This document shows positions 9,615 to 21,075 of a stretch of 64,000 bases of DNA, in pieces. Made by a program: the position numbers and the translations under genes. Numbering within the stretch: the first letter of the stretch is position 1; every line of letters starts with the position of its first letter. The DNA comes from Boletus sp. NGJ (lineage: Eukaryota; Basidiomycota; Agaricomycetes; Boletales; Boletaceae), in the NCBI GenBank assembly GCA_019096195.1, contig JAGTXK010000055.1, positions 1,550,001 through 1,614,000 on the forward strand. Reading direction: 5' to 3'. Under the pieces are notes generated by a model, which was not told the origin of the DNA, ran no database searches, and worked only from the letters and a program-made list of their open reading frames with translations.

Positions 9615-12600
9615 TCAGTATTTTTCCGATAGGACTGCACAGATTTCAGAAGCGTGCGCATGGAAAATGGCATAACACTTACTAAGAGTGACGAGGGACG
9701 TCCAGCCAGTGAATGGATGACTGGGAATCAATGTGAACACTGGTCAAGGAATACATGCAAGATCATACCTTCTTCTGCCCTCTCCCGTTAGCGCATCGTA
9801 TTGTTCCCAGACATACCCAGTACGCTCGTATTCCTAGGTGTGCTGTCAGCAAATGACAATCAAGATCGCTACAATAGTGTACCTTGTAGACATTCTCCAC
9901 GACGTTTCTCCGTAGCTCCGTATAAATTTCCCTGGCGTACTCCTGGTAGGGACCTTCAATAGCTGCATAAGTCTGTTCGTCCAACCTGTCAGTTCCCGCT
10001 AAACCCCTGCCCAACTCGCTACGGCATACCTTGTGCAAAGAACTCAAGATCATGTAATTCATCTGAATCCAAATTGGTCCTTTCCAATAATTCTCGCCAC
10101 GTCCGAATTCAGGATGTGAAGCCGAAAGACTACGGATGCCATATGATGACCAAAGATGATCGGGATCGCGGAGAAGGTCAAGAACGGGAAGGAGGTGAGG
10201 GGAGTCTGGAGGGAGAAGGGAAAGCATAAAGGGGAATAATGAAACGTAGCCTTTATGACATATATGTTCCGACTCATCTAAACATAGTCAGAGAAGAGAA
10301 ACGCAGAACAAGATAGAGGCGCGCACCGTCCGAACTAATTCCAACGTCACAATACATCTTGGCGTCTTCATTCCAGTGGAGATCTATAATCAAGGGGAAT
10401 TTCGTCAGCATGCTTAGAAACCTTGAAACACCATACCATCGATGTTTTCGATGATAGCTTTCTCGATTTCCTTGAAACTCTCCGCGTCTTCAGTCTCCCC
10501 GATAAATTCCGCCAAATCGCGCATCGTCCGTGTGAAGAAGCCCATCCAACTGATGAGGTCGAGATGCAGTTCACCAGCATGCGGTGGACCTCTTGGATAG
10601 TCATCCATCCCGCTGGTGAGGACGTGCGTCTCAGAACGTCCACGCCATCTATATGCTTCGGTGCGGGAGCGTGCTTTTCGGCCGTATTGTTTAATCTGCC
10701 CGCGTTGCGTACGACGGAACCAGTCGTAATGACGCCTTAAAGGAACGTAGATCGAGCGCAGAAAATCGAGGCCCTTGTTGTGGGAAAGATATTCGTTCCC
10801 CTTTTGGGTCGACTCGACAAACCCAGCGATTGGAACTTGCTCGCCCCCCATTGCAAAATCCATGCCGAGGTCTGCGGCAGAAGGGCCGTCATTCTGCGCT
10901 GCAAGACGCTCAATGAAAGCAGTGACTGCCATAGTAAGCGTTGGTGGATTGGCGAACGTGGGTACCTGTGTGTGGAACTCAGGTGGAACACGGCTGCGGG
11001 CTTCATCACCGAGAATTTGTTCACGAGCAATCCAACCATTCTCATCAATAAGATTTATCCAGTCCTTGAGAATCTCGAGGCTGAGGTCATTATCCCACTG
11101 TCCGATGTGAAGTAGATGAAAACCTTCGTCCCTGAAGATAAAGTTGGGTAAATGTAGGACACCAGTGGTGAAAGGCGATGTCACCAGTAAAATCCCCTTG
11201 GGAAAAAGCTACGACTAGGTGTAGCAGTGAATAGGGCCCGGGGTTCAGTGAACCTTGCTCCTTGTTGACTGTCTTGTGTTTCATCTCCATCATAATCATC
11301 TTCTTGGTCCCATTCGAATGCAAAACCTTTGTTGACAATCGAAGACCCGTAAAAATAACCGATTCCTCCGAGTAGATTAGACGTAATTGCCTTGCTAAAG
11401 GATTCAAGGGCCTCGTTGGACACAGCGAATGAGTCAGGGGTAGGAAAGCGAGTTTCAAAACGACCATCGAACGACGAGACCAATGCAGGAATACCAAGAT
11501 CAATTACAGCGGCTGCAAGAGGATTAATGTCAACATGCGGAAAACGTATCAATCAATCGAGGCACACACAGTCTAGCTTATTGTGCGAGCTGGCACTGTC
11601 AAAAAAGACATCAAACTCAAATTCACCATCGAAAAACTTTTGCACTGCAAAAAGATTGCTCGCTGTGACTGTCTCATCTGGCAGCTGGAGTACGAATGAT
11701 GCGTCAGGTGCATGGTCTGTCTGACGATATTGCTCTGCTATAGGTCCTGCATGTTTCAAAACACTCTGCACGATGAAATCTGTGGTAGAACGAAACGTGT
11801 GAGGAACAACATTTTATGGGCGAACGACACCGACCCTTTGCATTCCAGACTTGTCCTGGATTGACGCGTAAACCCACATAGTGGGATTTACCTAGTCTGT
11901 GTGCAAAGGCTTCCGAATGAGGACCCAAAGTCAGGGCTTGGTTATCAACGCCTGAACAGAACATAAATCATCCCAAGAAAGGATTAGTTTTGCAGGGGAG
12001 CATACCATCAACGATACGGATGGTGAAGTCGTCGAGGTCGGGCGTAGCGCCAGAAAACTCTATGGGTCCATCAATGCCCTGGAAGCTGTGAACAGGGATG
12101 CTGAGGTGTGTATTGATTGCACGTACATCTTCATCCTCGTCAGTGATGAAATCAACACCACCGAGGCCTTCAAGCCCCAAGTAGAAAATTGTAGAGATTC
12201 TAGAGGGGTATGCTACGTTGAACATTACTAGGTTGTGCTAATGTGGACTCTCTGAAGTGCGCACCTGGCTGTATGGGTTTCCCTTTGATGCGGGCAGCCC
12301 AGCTACCCCCATGCTGACCACCAGGAACCTTCAGAAACTCGGTTGTAATTTCAACGTTGTTGAGGCTGTCCTTGAGAACCTGTATGCCACCCTGACGAGA
12401 GTCAAATATCGTCCATGTATAACTATCGAGTTCGTCGCCTTGGTCACATGCATGGCGTGCCTCTGGACGATGTCAGCCGTGACACGTTAGATATATAAAG
12501 AAGTATGGCGCACTCCCGAATGACTGGTAATTCTGCGTCCCGAACCAGATAAGCCCCGTCACGAGGGACTGAGGTAGTCTTGGGCGAACACCGAAGTATA

Positions 12601-12706
12601 AGCCTGGGCGGTAGGTACCCCAATGCAGGTCTTCAGTAATATTCTCTGGTAGTGAAAACGTGTGGAATGGCAACAAGAACAGAAGCAGCCAAAATAGCTG
12701 CATCAT
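9615..12706 (-). CDS. CWH41: Mannosyl-oligosaccharide glucosidase (glucosidase I, GH63)
   Basis: Glucosidase I removes the outermost alpha-1,2-glucose from the N-glycan precursor in the ER lumen. The start MMQLFWLLLFLLPFHTFSL at 12706 is a hydrophobic signal or anchor segment. It is followed by the family block HWGTYRPGLYFGVRPRLPQS. Further blocks are GGQHGGSWAARIKG, FIFRDEGFHLLHIGQWD, the catalytic-domain segment MDDYPRG and the C-terminal GRGENYWKGPIWIQMNYMIL. The chain ends with HPFTGWTSLV and a stop at 9615-9617, as in fungal homologues. About ten introns are needed. It is the only N-glycan processing gene here. The length, near 800 residues, is typical. Confidence 0.93.
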
Positions 12707-13120
12707 CGTGCAGTAGTACGTGGATCCAATGACAAGTTGAAGTACTTCAATTAGGCACGTGACCGAGTTACATAACCATACCACCATGGATGCCGAAATA
12801 GCCCCTTTCGCACAACCTGGTGTTCTTCCGCCTTGACCCGATCGATACGTTGGCTTGTTCGCCACACCTCCATTCTTTGACGAGTTTGCGACTGCGAATA
12901 TCGTCCAGACAAGTTGCCCCTTTTATTTCTAGCCCACCTTGTTCTATACCTGGACAAGTTGGACTGGGTATCTTGGATTTATCGACGTGCAATACGCATG
13001 AGGTGGGGCGACAACCAGGCATGTGCATTAACGACCGTCAAGAGAAAAGGCTCCAGACTTGGCTAGGGCTGGCGCGAACAGCAGAAGAGGTTGCTGTAGA
13101 CGCGCCCGCCGCCAACAAAA
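12707..13120. other. Divergent intergenic region upstream of GH63 and the SPFH gene
   Basis: No exon is recognised. The stretch lies between a leftward start (12706) and a likely rightward start (13121), so it should hold both promoters. The sequence is mixed in base content, without a clear repeat. Confidence 0.4.
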
Positions 13121-16048
13121 ATGACAGCCCCTAATTGCTCCTGCATTTCATACCGCACAGTCGACGCGATCGATCCAGAACTTTTCAGAGCGCATTGTGC
13201 GACCGCTTGATTGGTGCACTGCCAATACCGGTGCCTGTAGGATTCTGATTGCGCCCACAGTACTTGTCAGTTCCCACAGCCCACGCACAGACTCACTGCA
13301 TTTCTCCGCACATTGTGAACCCAGGCACAATGAGCACGAGCGGACCACATCCACAAGGATACGACGTACCTGATACAGCGTCGACTGGGCTCGGATAACC
13401 TTGCCAAGGCTCTGTACGTCGCTGCGCTTAGTAACGCCACGGTATACATATGATTAACCACTGGCTCAATGAACAATGTGGCAGTGTGAATGTCCTTTTT
13501 TCACATATATGCACAACTTGATAAGCTGCAGAATGAGGTCAAAAACAACCCCGCAGAAAGATTCAGATACTCACCCAAGTTCATCGCAATGGACACTTTC
13601 AATTTCGCAGACGGTGCTACGGTTGTCGCCGGCCCCGCGTCCATTGCTAATCACAAAGAGCTGCCAAGGGAACGTAGCAGTGACTTCCCAGCCAAGCCGT
13701 ACTCAGCAATCACCAATGGACTATCCAAGGCCAAGGCTGTCAGCGCAAACGATTTCTCCAAGGTAGACTTTGCACTTGAGGACAGACCGTTTTTTGTACC
13801 GGTTGGCAAAGATGGCATAACTGCTGCGTTACAGAAGCTCGACAAGCAACTCCAACAGGTTGGTGCCACTTCCAGTCATGCTGCGCGATCACTACATGAG
13901 TTCATGTGACGCTTTGTAGACCGGACGAAGTAACCTATTGTCCAAAAAGGTGGGGATCGATATCTCGTTCTGCAGTTCTGATTCTTGATTGTTCTCTCAG
14001 CATCCTGTTTCATGGATTGGCCGTGAGGTTCCTCCAGGGAACCTCGGCCTGATCAACCACGGTGGTCTTCCCAAGATCCTGACGCGACCGGGCCGCTATC
14101 CAGGTTTCCCTCTTCGCAACTGGTGGGCACGGGAGTGGGGTGGAACGAAGGGACGTACGTTTCGACCACTTACTTTAAATTATATGACCTGACTACGGTC
14201 TTTCAGTATCAGATACCTCCATCGAGTTCCAGGGTTTGACCGTTGTGCAAGTTTCTCAGAACCAGGTGAGCCTGGGCATCTCGAAACTCTACTCTTGTGC
14301 TGACCCTGTTACAGGCGGCGGTAGTGTCCGATCCACAAGTCAGTTATATTCGTAATCCTGCTCATCTTCGCGACCTCATACGCATCATGATCGAAACTAT
14401 AGAACCGTATTTTTGTAATTAAGAATTCAGGTTTTGTCGCGTACGCGGTCGAGGGCACATACAACGTACTCGCGATAGTTGATCAGACACACCTTCAAAC
14501 AGCTATGAAGGATCATGTGACGGGTGTTACCCTAGGGTGGTGAGTTGATTCTGTTCGTGTTTTTCACCTGACCTTACCGCTGCAAAGGACACACGAGGTC
14601 AGGATGAGAAGCCGCGTCGGCACCGGGAAGGAACAAGAATATATCGTCGCGCTCTTGTATGCGACCTTCGTTGAGCTACAGGGGTCCATCCACTTCACTG
14701 ACACAAACTTTCCATGCAGCCTGAACATTCCTGCAAATAACTGTGCCATTCTTCAACGTGGAGACGACCTCGAGCTCCTTCCCGCTGGACAACATTATAT
14801 TACGAACCCGAATGTTACTTTACGTGGGTTATATACTCTTGGAGAAAACCAGCTTGAGATGCCAACGAAAGACATGTAAGTGCAGCACACAAACAGTCTT
14901 GATCAATATCCCAACGACGGTGTACAGTTTCACAAGAGACCAGGTTCCTGTCGGTCTACGTATTTACCTTAAATGGTGAGTGCCGTATTTCGCTCCATGG
15001 CTTCTTAAATTACCCATACTTTGCAGGCAGCTGGTCGAACCACTCAAAGTGAGTTCGACCATATCCTCACTGATATGCTGATCCTGATATAGGGTGGAGC
15101 TTACAACTCATGGCTATTCCACACCATATGACGCACTTCGTGACAAGACCCAATCGATTTTGACGCAAATAGTTGCCCATCGTACGTGATATTTGGTTTC
15201 TCATGATAGATTTAATTGATGTTTCAAATAGTCGACTACAGTTCGATGGTCAAACAACGCTCACTAGGGCCAGACAATCTCGACGATGGAACAGACCCTT
15301 CATCTGCTTTCCTCGACGCCCTTCGGACCCGTGCAATGGATGAGATGCACGAGGCTGCATTAGAGTACGGCATCATCCTGAAGGACCTTGGTGGGTTTTC
15401 AGTTTCGTCGTCATCGAGATACTTATAGAATCATCAACAGCCGTCATTGACAGGCAATTTAAGGGGGAGATCGCGTCCACCATGGATAAGCTTACTACTA
15501 GAGCACTTCAGGCACAAGTGGAAGCTGCTGTAAGTTGCCTTTTCACTCCTCGTTGTCTTGTTAATTTCAGCTCCGTCACAGAATGTGGACAGGGAGAACT
15601 CGAACAAAGTGAAACAGGAGGAAGGAGCGTTAGCGGTCGCACGCATCAGGGCGCAAACACGTAATGTATGTACCGATGATTGCGCTGGGGAACGACATCC
15701 TTGACATAGTGTCCTCGAAAGACACAAGCAGATTCTGAGGCTTATGGCGTTATCGCAGCCGCGAAAGCCCAAGCTGAACGTACGAAGATTGAAGCTCTCG
15801 CTCAGGCCGAAGCTATCCGCCTCACTGCCGAAGCAGATGCGGAGGCTATCCGGATTAAGGCCGCAGCGGATACCGGCGTTGTAGACCAATTCGCACGAGA
15901 AATGGGCATGCGACGGGTCGAGGTTTCACGCATTCAGGCCTTCGGCGACAAAACAGTCTTTGTACCTTCTGACGGGCCTGGGAACCAGATGGGCAGTGCA
16001 ATGGCGATGGGCATGGCTGCATCGATGGGGAGTGGTGCAAGAAAATGA
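13121..16048 (+). CDS. SPFH/band-7 (prohibitin-fold) membrane protein with N-terminal extension
   Basis: SPFH proteins scaffold lipid domains on membranes. The confident part runs from about 13990 to the stop at 16046-16048. It has GNLGLINHGGLPKILT, FQGLTVVQVSQNQAAVVSDP and FVAYAVEGTYNVLAIVDQTH, then the helical region VAHLDYSSMVKQRSLG. An Ala/Glu-rich coiled coil follows (AAAKAQAERTKIEALAQAEA), and a Met/Gly-rich tail ends the chain. Upstream, an open stretch at 13490-13909 encodes SPKFIAMDTFNFADGATVV and EDRPFFVPVGKDGITAALQK, and a further one near 13345-13440 encodes LGSDNLAKALYVAALSNAT. These look coding and are probably 5' exons of the same gene, with a start near the ATG at 13121. I could not fix the splice junction between 13860 and 14000, so a separate upstream gene remains possible. 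It lies next to ATG8. Confidence 0.7.
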
Positions 16049-16494
16049 TTGTTTATGCTTTCACGTGTAATAGTGAGGGAACCCACGTTGTATTTGGATC
16101 CTGTGGTACTCAATACTATGGCCCTTATTTCGAGTATCTATTCCTCTCTCAATCCTGCCTGGTGCGTCTCGAGTCATACTAGGATGCCTCGGGCTCGCGT
16201 CGACTATTCTTGGATATTTTTTTGTCGTGGTGCCCACCAATCTGGACCTCCCAAAGTCTGTAGCTGTAGTGCTGTAGCCGTTCAAATCTATTTCCCGTTT
16301 CAGAGGTGTCTTGTGTCCCAACATGCGGAGTCACGCTGTCGTCACATGTCACAGCAGCCAGGAGGCATTGAAAGTCACTGCTTTGGACTGCTCTACCCTC
16401 ATCCTCGACGTTGACTACGACTTACTTTACTCCCACTTTCCGTCAGCTCGCATCGCTACATTCATTAGCACCGTAACTGTTCCAGCCACCCACA
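16049..16494. other. Intergenic, upstream of ATG8
   Basis: No coding exon is recognised. The region should hold the SPFH 3' UTR and the ATG8 promoter. A pyrimidine-rich run just before 16495 fits a 5' UTR. Confidence 0.45.
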
Positions 16495-17099
16495 ATGAGG
16501 TCGAAATTCAAGGATGAGCACCCCTTTGGTATGCTATGTTCCTTACCTGCAGTTCGTGTACTCATCCATGTGGCGACAGAGAAGCGCAAGCAGGAAGCCG
16601 AGCGTATCAGACAGAAGTATCCTGATCGTATCCCCGTCAGTATTCGTCACCTGTGGAATATATGTATTCTGGACTTTCAGCAAACATTGTTTGAAATGTA
16701 GGTCATCTGCGAGAAGGCAGACCGAACGGATATCCCGACGATCGACAAGAAGAAGTACCTCGTACCCTCAGTAGGCGCACTTTTGCTGCACACTGTGTGC
16801 GATGATGTCTGATTGCTGTCTATTTCACAGGATCTGACTGTCGGGCAGTTCGTCTACGTCATCCGGAAGCGCATCAAGCTCGCACCAGAGAAAGCTATCT
16901 TCATTTTTGTCGACGAAGTTCTTCCGCCGACCGCTGCTCTCATGAGTGCCATTTATGAAGAGCACAAGTCCGTCCTTCTGTCTTGATATAATTTGCAGTG
17001 GTTCTGATTGCGATTTACCACAGGGACGAAGATAATTTCCTCTACGTCAGCTATTCGGGCGAGAATACGTTTGGAGAGGAGGGATGGATTGAACTATGA
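16495..17099 (+). CDS. ATG8: Autophagy ubiquitin-like protein Atg8
   Basis: Atg8 is cleaved by Atg4 and joined to phosphatidylethanolamine on autophagosome membranes. Five exons assemble to [76 protein letters not shown] and [20 protein letters not shown]. The conserved glycine after TF is present. The chain then runs EEGWIEL before the stop at 17097-17099, so seven residues would be cut off by Atg4. All introns are GT-AG, including one with donor gtcagt. The sequence is close to identical to other fungal Atg8 proteins, so the call is very firm. Confidence 0.97.
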
Positions 17100-17559
17100 A
17101 TTTTTTGGGACGCTGCGATCTGTCGTTGTATGGAAGCTTCGATTCGATAGACCACTAGTGCTATTAGGCAACATGCGTATCCGAAATCTCTTATTCCGTT
17201 GCTCACCGCTTAAATAATCCACCCCTACATACCCCCTCGCTTCGTTTGCTCGCCTCTGTATTCTACGTTCGTTTCTGACGCCGGTCTAGTTCTTGTCCCC
17301 TTTCTGTTTGTTCACTAGTAACAATGCCGCACCTTTGTATCTGCAGTAACCATCTTGCCGTTTGAACGCACGAGCCATTCAAACCCTCCAGTAAACCTCG
17401 CTGATCGTCCTTTCTCAGGGATCTCACAACCATTTCATATGGCTTAGGTTAAAGGTGAAACATTGACCTCAACCACACTCTCGACCAGCCACTCAAGAGA
17501 AAAAAAAATATGCCACCTGGGACATGTCTATGGAGTCACAGACCGCGACCTCGGTGATC
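17100..17559. other. Intergenic, ATG8 downstream to tRNA-Leu
   Basis: No coding exon is recognised. The first part is the ATG8 3' UTR. The rest lies upstream of the tRNA gene, whose promoter is internal. Confidence 0.5.
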
Positions 17560-17653
17560 GGTAGCGTGGCCGAGTTGGTCTAAGGCGTTGGATTTAAGAC
17601 ATATGAATCCCAATGGGCGCAAGTCCGCGCGAGTTCGAACCTCGCCGCTACCA
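17560..17653 (+). tRNA. tRNA-Leu (anticodon UAA) with a short intron
   Basis: The ends GGTAGCG and CGCTACC pair over seven bases, followed by A as discriminator. An A-box-like segment (TGGCCGAGTTGGTC) starts at 17567. The T arm GCGAGTTCGAACCTCGC pairs fully and holds the B box. There is a long variable arm (GGGC GCAA GTCC), as expected for leucine. The anticodon strand TTGGA-TT-TAA-G leads to UAA. The bases after position 37 do not pair with TTGGA until CCAA about ten bases later, which indicates an intron of about 9-11 bases in the usual place. The exact intron edges are not certain. Confidence 0.9.
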
Positions 17654-17662
17654 AAGATTTGA

Positions 17663-17670
17663 TTTTTTTT
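17663..17670 (+). terminator. RNA polymerase III terminator of the tRNA gene
   Basis: A run of eight T residues starts ten bases after the tRNA 3' end, the standard Pol III stop signal. Confidence 0.85.
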
Positions 17671-17848
17671 CCTTGCCTCAAGACCTGGCATCATTGATAC
17701 AAGGCATACACATCTCGTAGGGTGTACACTTCACCTCTCGTGTCGATTCATCGTGTGACTTATTATTTCACTACTAACTATACAGTGATGTGAACTACTG
17801 CAAAACTCCCTGCTAGTATGACTGCTTACCTCGGGCACCGTGTTACAA

Positions 17849-18920
17849 TTAGAAAAGCTATCACCAATGAGCAATATCACAGTAACACGATGGAGAGCCA
17901 CTTACTCCTTCGATGTTGTCTTGTCCGCCGGGACGTTGTCGCACCCTGACCAGACTCAGCACCTGAGAAACAGTAAATAAGATTATATTTACCTGCGCGT
18001 CGGAATGAACTGTTCTGTGTCATCTTCGGAGAATATATTTGCCATGCTACTCGTTCCCCCAGGAACGGTACGGACGCGTCTGCAAACTCGAGTCAGACGC
18101 AAACATTTCACAATACCAGGGTTGGCACTGACCGTGTAGTGCGGGCACTCGACTGTTGATGATCAGAGATGTCAAGCGCGTGGTTGCAGGTGGAATACTT
18201 ACCTCGTTGTCAGGATGGTTGTTGGATGACTGTGGGGGAGCAGTTGCGAGGGCGTCATCAGGGAACTCTTCTCCAAGAAGTCGGCCATTATCAGCGGTCG
18301 CTTGGGTAGCCGATGCAGGAGGGGTAGTCCCTTGGGTAAGAAGTTAGTCAAAGTCTCTCGGAGATGGATTAGCTGTCCTGCATACCTTCGGTCGTCGTCT
18401 CCTCCGAGCCAGAACTGGCAGCCATGTTCCCAAACTGTGCATATCCTGAGAAATGCAGTCAGTCACGAGAAGCTCGACTACGAAGCGTCGAGCGTACGCG
18501 GCAACTTTTGAATGTTCGAGAAGCCTGGATCGATGGTGACACCGGTGTATCTGACTGAGTGCTGAACTTGCCGCACGCGTTCACTAACACGCCGAGCCAC
18601 TTACTTGAGGAACTCTACGAGACTCCGTTTCGTGAAGACGATATTGGTGTTATCCCAGTCCAACATGCCTGCAGCGTGGTGCATTGAATACCGTGACGCA
18701 GTTATGGGATGGATGCTGCAACAACCTACCCAGATGCATGGGCCAGTCTTTCTCTTTGGACATATCGACGGCCTGGGATGGCGTGAATCTATGATCAAAA
18801 AGCGGTCAGCATGTGCTTCGAGGATCGCTTCGTGCGAACGCACGTAGAAGACATTGCAACAGGTGGTACAACTTGAAGCTCACTGGGTAAGAGGGGATTG
18901 AAACCTCGCGACGCTGCCAT
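17849..18920 (-). CDS. Small protein with repeated RRVR-x2-PGG motif (Jupiter/HN1-like signature)
   Basis: I do not recognise this gene with certainty. Joining about nine short exons from the ATG at 18920 gives about 200 residues. The N-terminal half starts MAASRGFNPLLPSELQVV and includes DMSKEKDWPMHLGMLDWDN and FTKRSLVEFLKYTGVTI. A Ser/Thr/Pro-rich spacer follows. The C-terminus has two similar blocks, RRVRTVPGGTSSMANIF and RRVRQRPGGQDNIEGLF, the second ending at the stop. The layout recalls the R-V-x-x-P-G-G-x-S motif of the Jupiter/HN1 microtubule-associated family, but that is inference from a short pattern. Most of the chain looks disordered. All introns used are GT-AG; the last exon is only CTTTTCTAA. 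The neighbours (tRNA-Leu, an unknown gene) give no clue. Confidence 0.65.
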
Positions 18921-19457
18921 GATCAAAAATGGTAACTGGCACTTCACTCTACGACGGGGGTACACGCACGAAGCCGGGGGTTAATCCATTCGCTTCATAT
19001 AATAGTTCGACTTGCGTTTCTCGACCGAACTCGAAGTATCAAACGTCTTGAACAGGTGTAAATACATTTCATAGGCAAAAATCTAGATTTAACACGGCTC
19101 GGCCGACGATCCAAATATAAAAATCTTGTAGCGAATGATAAATCTGGGAGCATTTAAGACCAACTTGAGGTCAGGACATCAACAATGGAAACAAGAGGAA
19201 AGCATTGGTATATGTACCAGAAAGTGAGTGTGAAGATCGTGATGGGCGATTGAAGTAAATCTTCCGTACGCATATCGAAGTTGCATAACGATAGGTTTGT
19301 GTATTCCACAGGAGAAGGGTGGGACTTCAAATAGCAATGGCGGTGAATTCGAGCGTCATGGATGTCATATGAAGAATGGCTGCAGTTGCGAGATAATGGA
19401 CCGCAGAAGCAATAATAGGCTTGGATGGAATGGCAGAAGCCGCAGAACAGCATAATA
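18921..19457. other. Intergenic between two leftward genes
   Basis: No coding exon is recognised with confidence. It should carry the promoter of the RRVR..PGG gene (low end) and the 3' UTR of the next gene. An A/T-rich stretch lies near 19070-19140. A possible extra 3' exon of the upper gene cannot be excluded. Confidence 0.4.
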
Positions 19458-20805
19458 TTACCGCAGGATGTTTCCTTCCATCGAGACATCAAAGTCCTCG
19501 GGATCGAAAGATAGCGCATCGAAGTGAAGAGAGTCGAGCCTCATCTCAAGACTGAGCTCGCTCAAACGACGTGGAGTAGAGAAGTCGTCATCATGGTGGG
19601 TGCGAAATGCTTGACGATACCGCGACGCAGACCTCCGATCCACACTTTCAAGATCAAGGAGGTGCGCATCCGCATATATACCTTCCTCCATGGGAACATC
19701 TAGATAATCGGATGACAAGGTGGAAGTAGAAGTCCTTGCCATGGAACTAATACGGGCTGATGCGAAAGGTACCGTTGCTGCGGTAGGTGCCGATGAAGGC
19801 TCATCCAGTGACGACGAAGAAAAAGAGAAGAGTCGGTGGAGTTCTCGGACAGAGAACTTGGGCGTTCTTCTTTATGGAAGGACTCGGAGATATTGGTCTA
19901 TTCAGCGCATCATCGGTCGCAAGAGTACTTGAGACCTCATTGCTGGATAGATTCGTGTTGTACCTGGGATGTGGAAGGGATGATGGACTCGAGGTTGGGG
20001 GGATGCGGTGTACTTCACCGAGTGCGACCGACGGCGCTACGCGGACAGTAAATGAAGACCCTGGTCGTGAAGGCTTCGCAGGCTGAAAAATCTGTGACAG
20101 CGACCGTGAATTAGCCCGCGAGAGAGTTCCCTTCTTGGTAGAGGTGGCGGGAGGGTGATGTTCTGCCTGGTCCTGCTGTGAACGGATCTGCTCTTGCACC
20201 CCCTTGAAAATCCCAGGCATACTTTCGCTTGACGTCCAGAGTTCCTTCACATGGGTCCTATGCGATCCTTTGCCAACGTTCTTAATCGACCGCAGGGCTT
20301 TGGTCGCTCGTGCCTTGAGCGTCTTTGAACGTTTAACATTTGTATTCTCCTCCAGGTCCGTGAGAGCCTCTCTGCCACGCTTCACCTTTACTACCTCGAC
20401 GACATCCGAGTCCCGCCACGTATCTCTCTGTCTTGCCTGAGATGGTTTATGTTCAATTATCTTCACGGCCTCCGGACGCTGTTTCTTCTCGAGTTTCCTC
20501 GAAATAAGAGCCCTCGGTCTTGGCTGGTGAACAGAGGTACGACGAACGATGGGAGCAGGCGTGCCCCGCTCAGATTGTTGCAAAAGGTAGGGAACGTCGA
20601 GAAAATCAATGTCGGGATTTGAAGCGAAGTCACCGTTGTTTTCTGGTTGTTCGTCGGCATCGAAGCAGCACCATGGCGGGTTATCCTGTTGTTCTTCTTC
20701 TGGAGGAACCACGAAAACGTGGGGCATCTGCAAGTTAGACGACAGAGCGGAATGTCTTGTCGATCGAGACGCGTAGGTGCTCAAGTTCGCGATACGTGGT
20801 GCCAT
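19458..20805 (-). CDS. Unrecognised basic, Ser/Pro-rich protein
   Basis: I do not recognise this gene. The ATG at 20805 opens a frame of about 330 codons starting MAPRIANLSTYASRSTRHS. It has an acidic/aromatic patch (NPPWCCFDADEQPENNGD, DIDFLDVPYLL), then basic patches that could act as nuclear signals (KLEKKQRPEAVK, NVKRSKTLKARATKALRSIK), then long Ser/Pro-rich disorder. A second open block at 19458-19742 encodes SSDYLDVPMEEGIYADAHLL and FDALSFDPEDFDVSMEG and is probably the 3' exon. The joint lies near 19780-19880, and I could not settle its splice sites. There are no membrane helices and no known domain. A nuclear or cytoskeletal regulatory role is a guess only. Confidence 0.6.
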
Positions 20806-21075
20806 AACTGTGCAGCAGCGGTGGGGAAGAGATAAAGAGCGACTTGAAAGATCTCAGACTTGAGCAACAGGACAGAAAGGGAGTTGAAGCAGAATACAGC
20901 TCACCGCAACGAACAGCTGAACCACAATGGCGACAAGGCGCCAGCCACTCGCGCGCAAACCAAGTTCAACCGTGCCAACATAGTTTCCTTTTATAGATAT
21001 TCGATCTGTGTCATCCACGTGACGGATATCGACTGAAGTCAGCCCACACAGCAAGTTTAATCTGGTGCTCTCACC

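Noticed and set aside
13267-13476. Minus-strand open frame upstream of the SPFH gene
   Set aside because: The plus strand of the same region reads more like protein (LGSDNLAKALYVAALSNAT) and fits the neighbouring gene.
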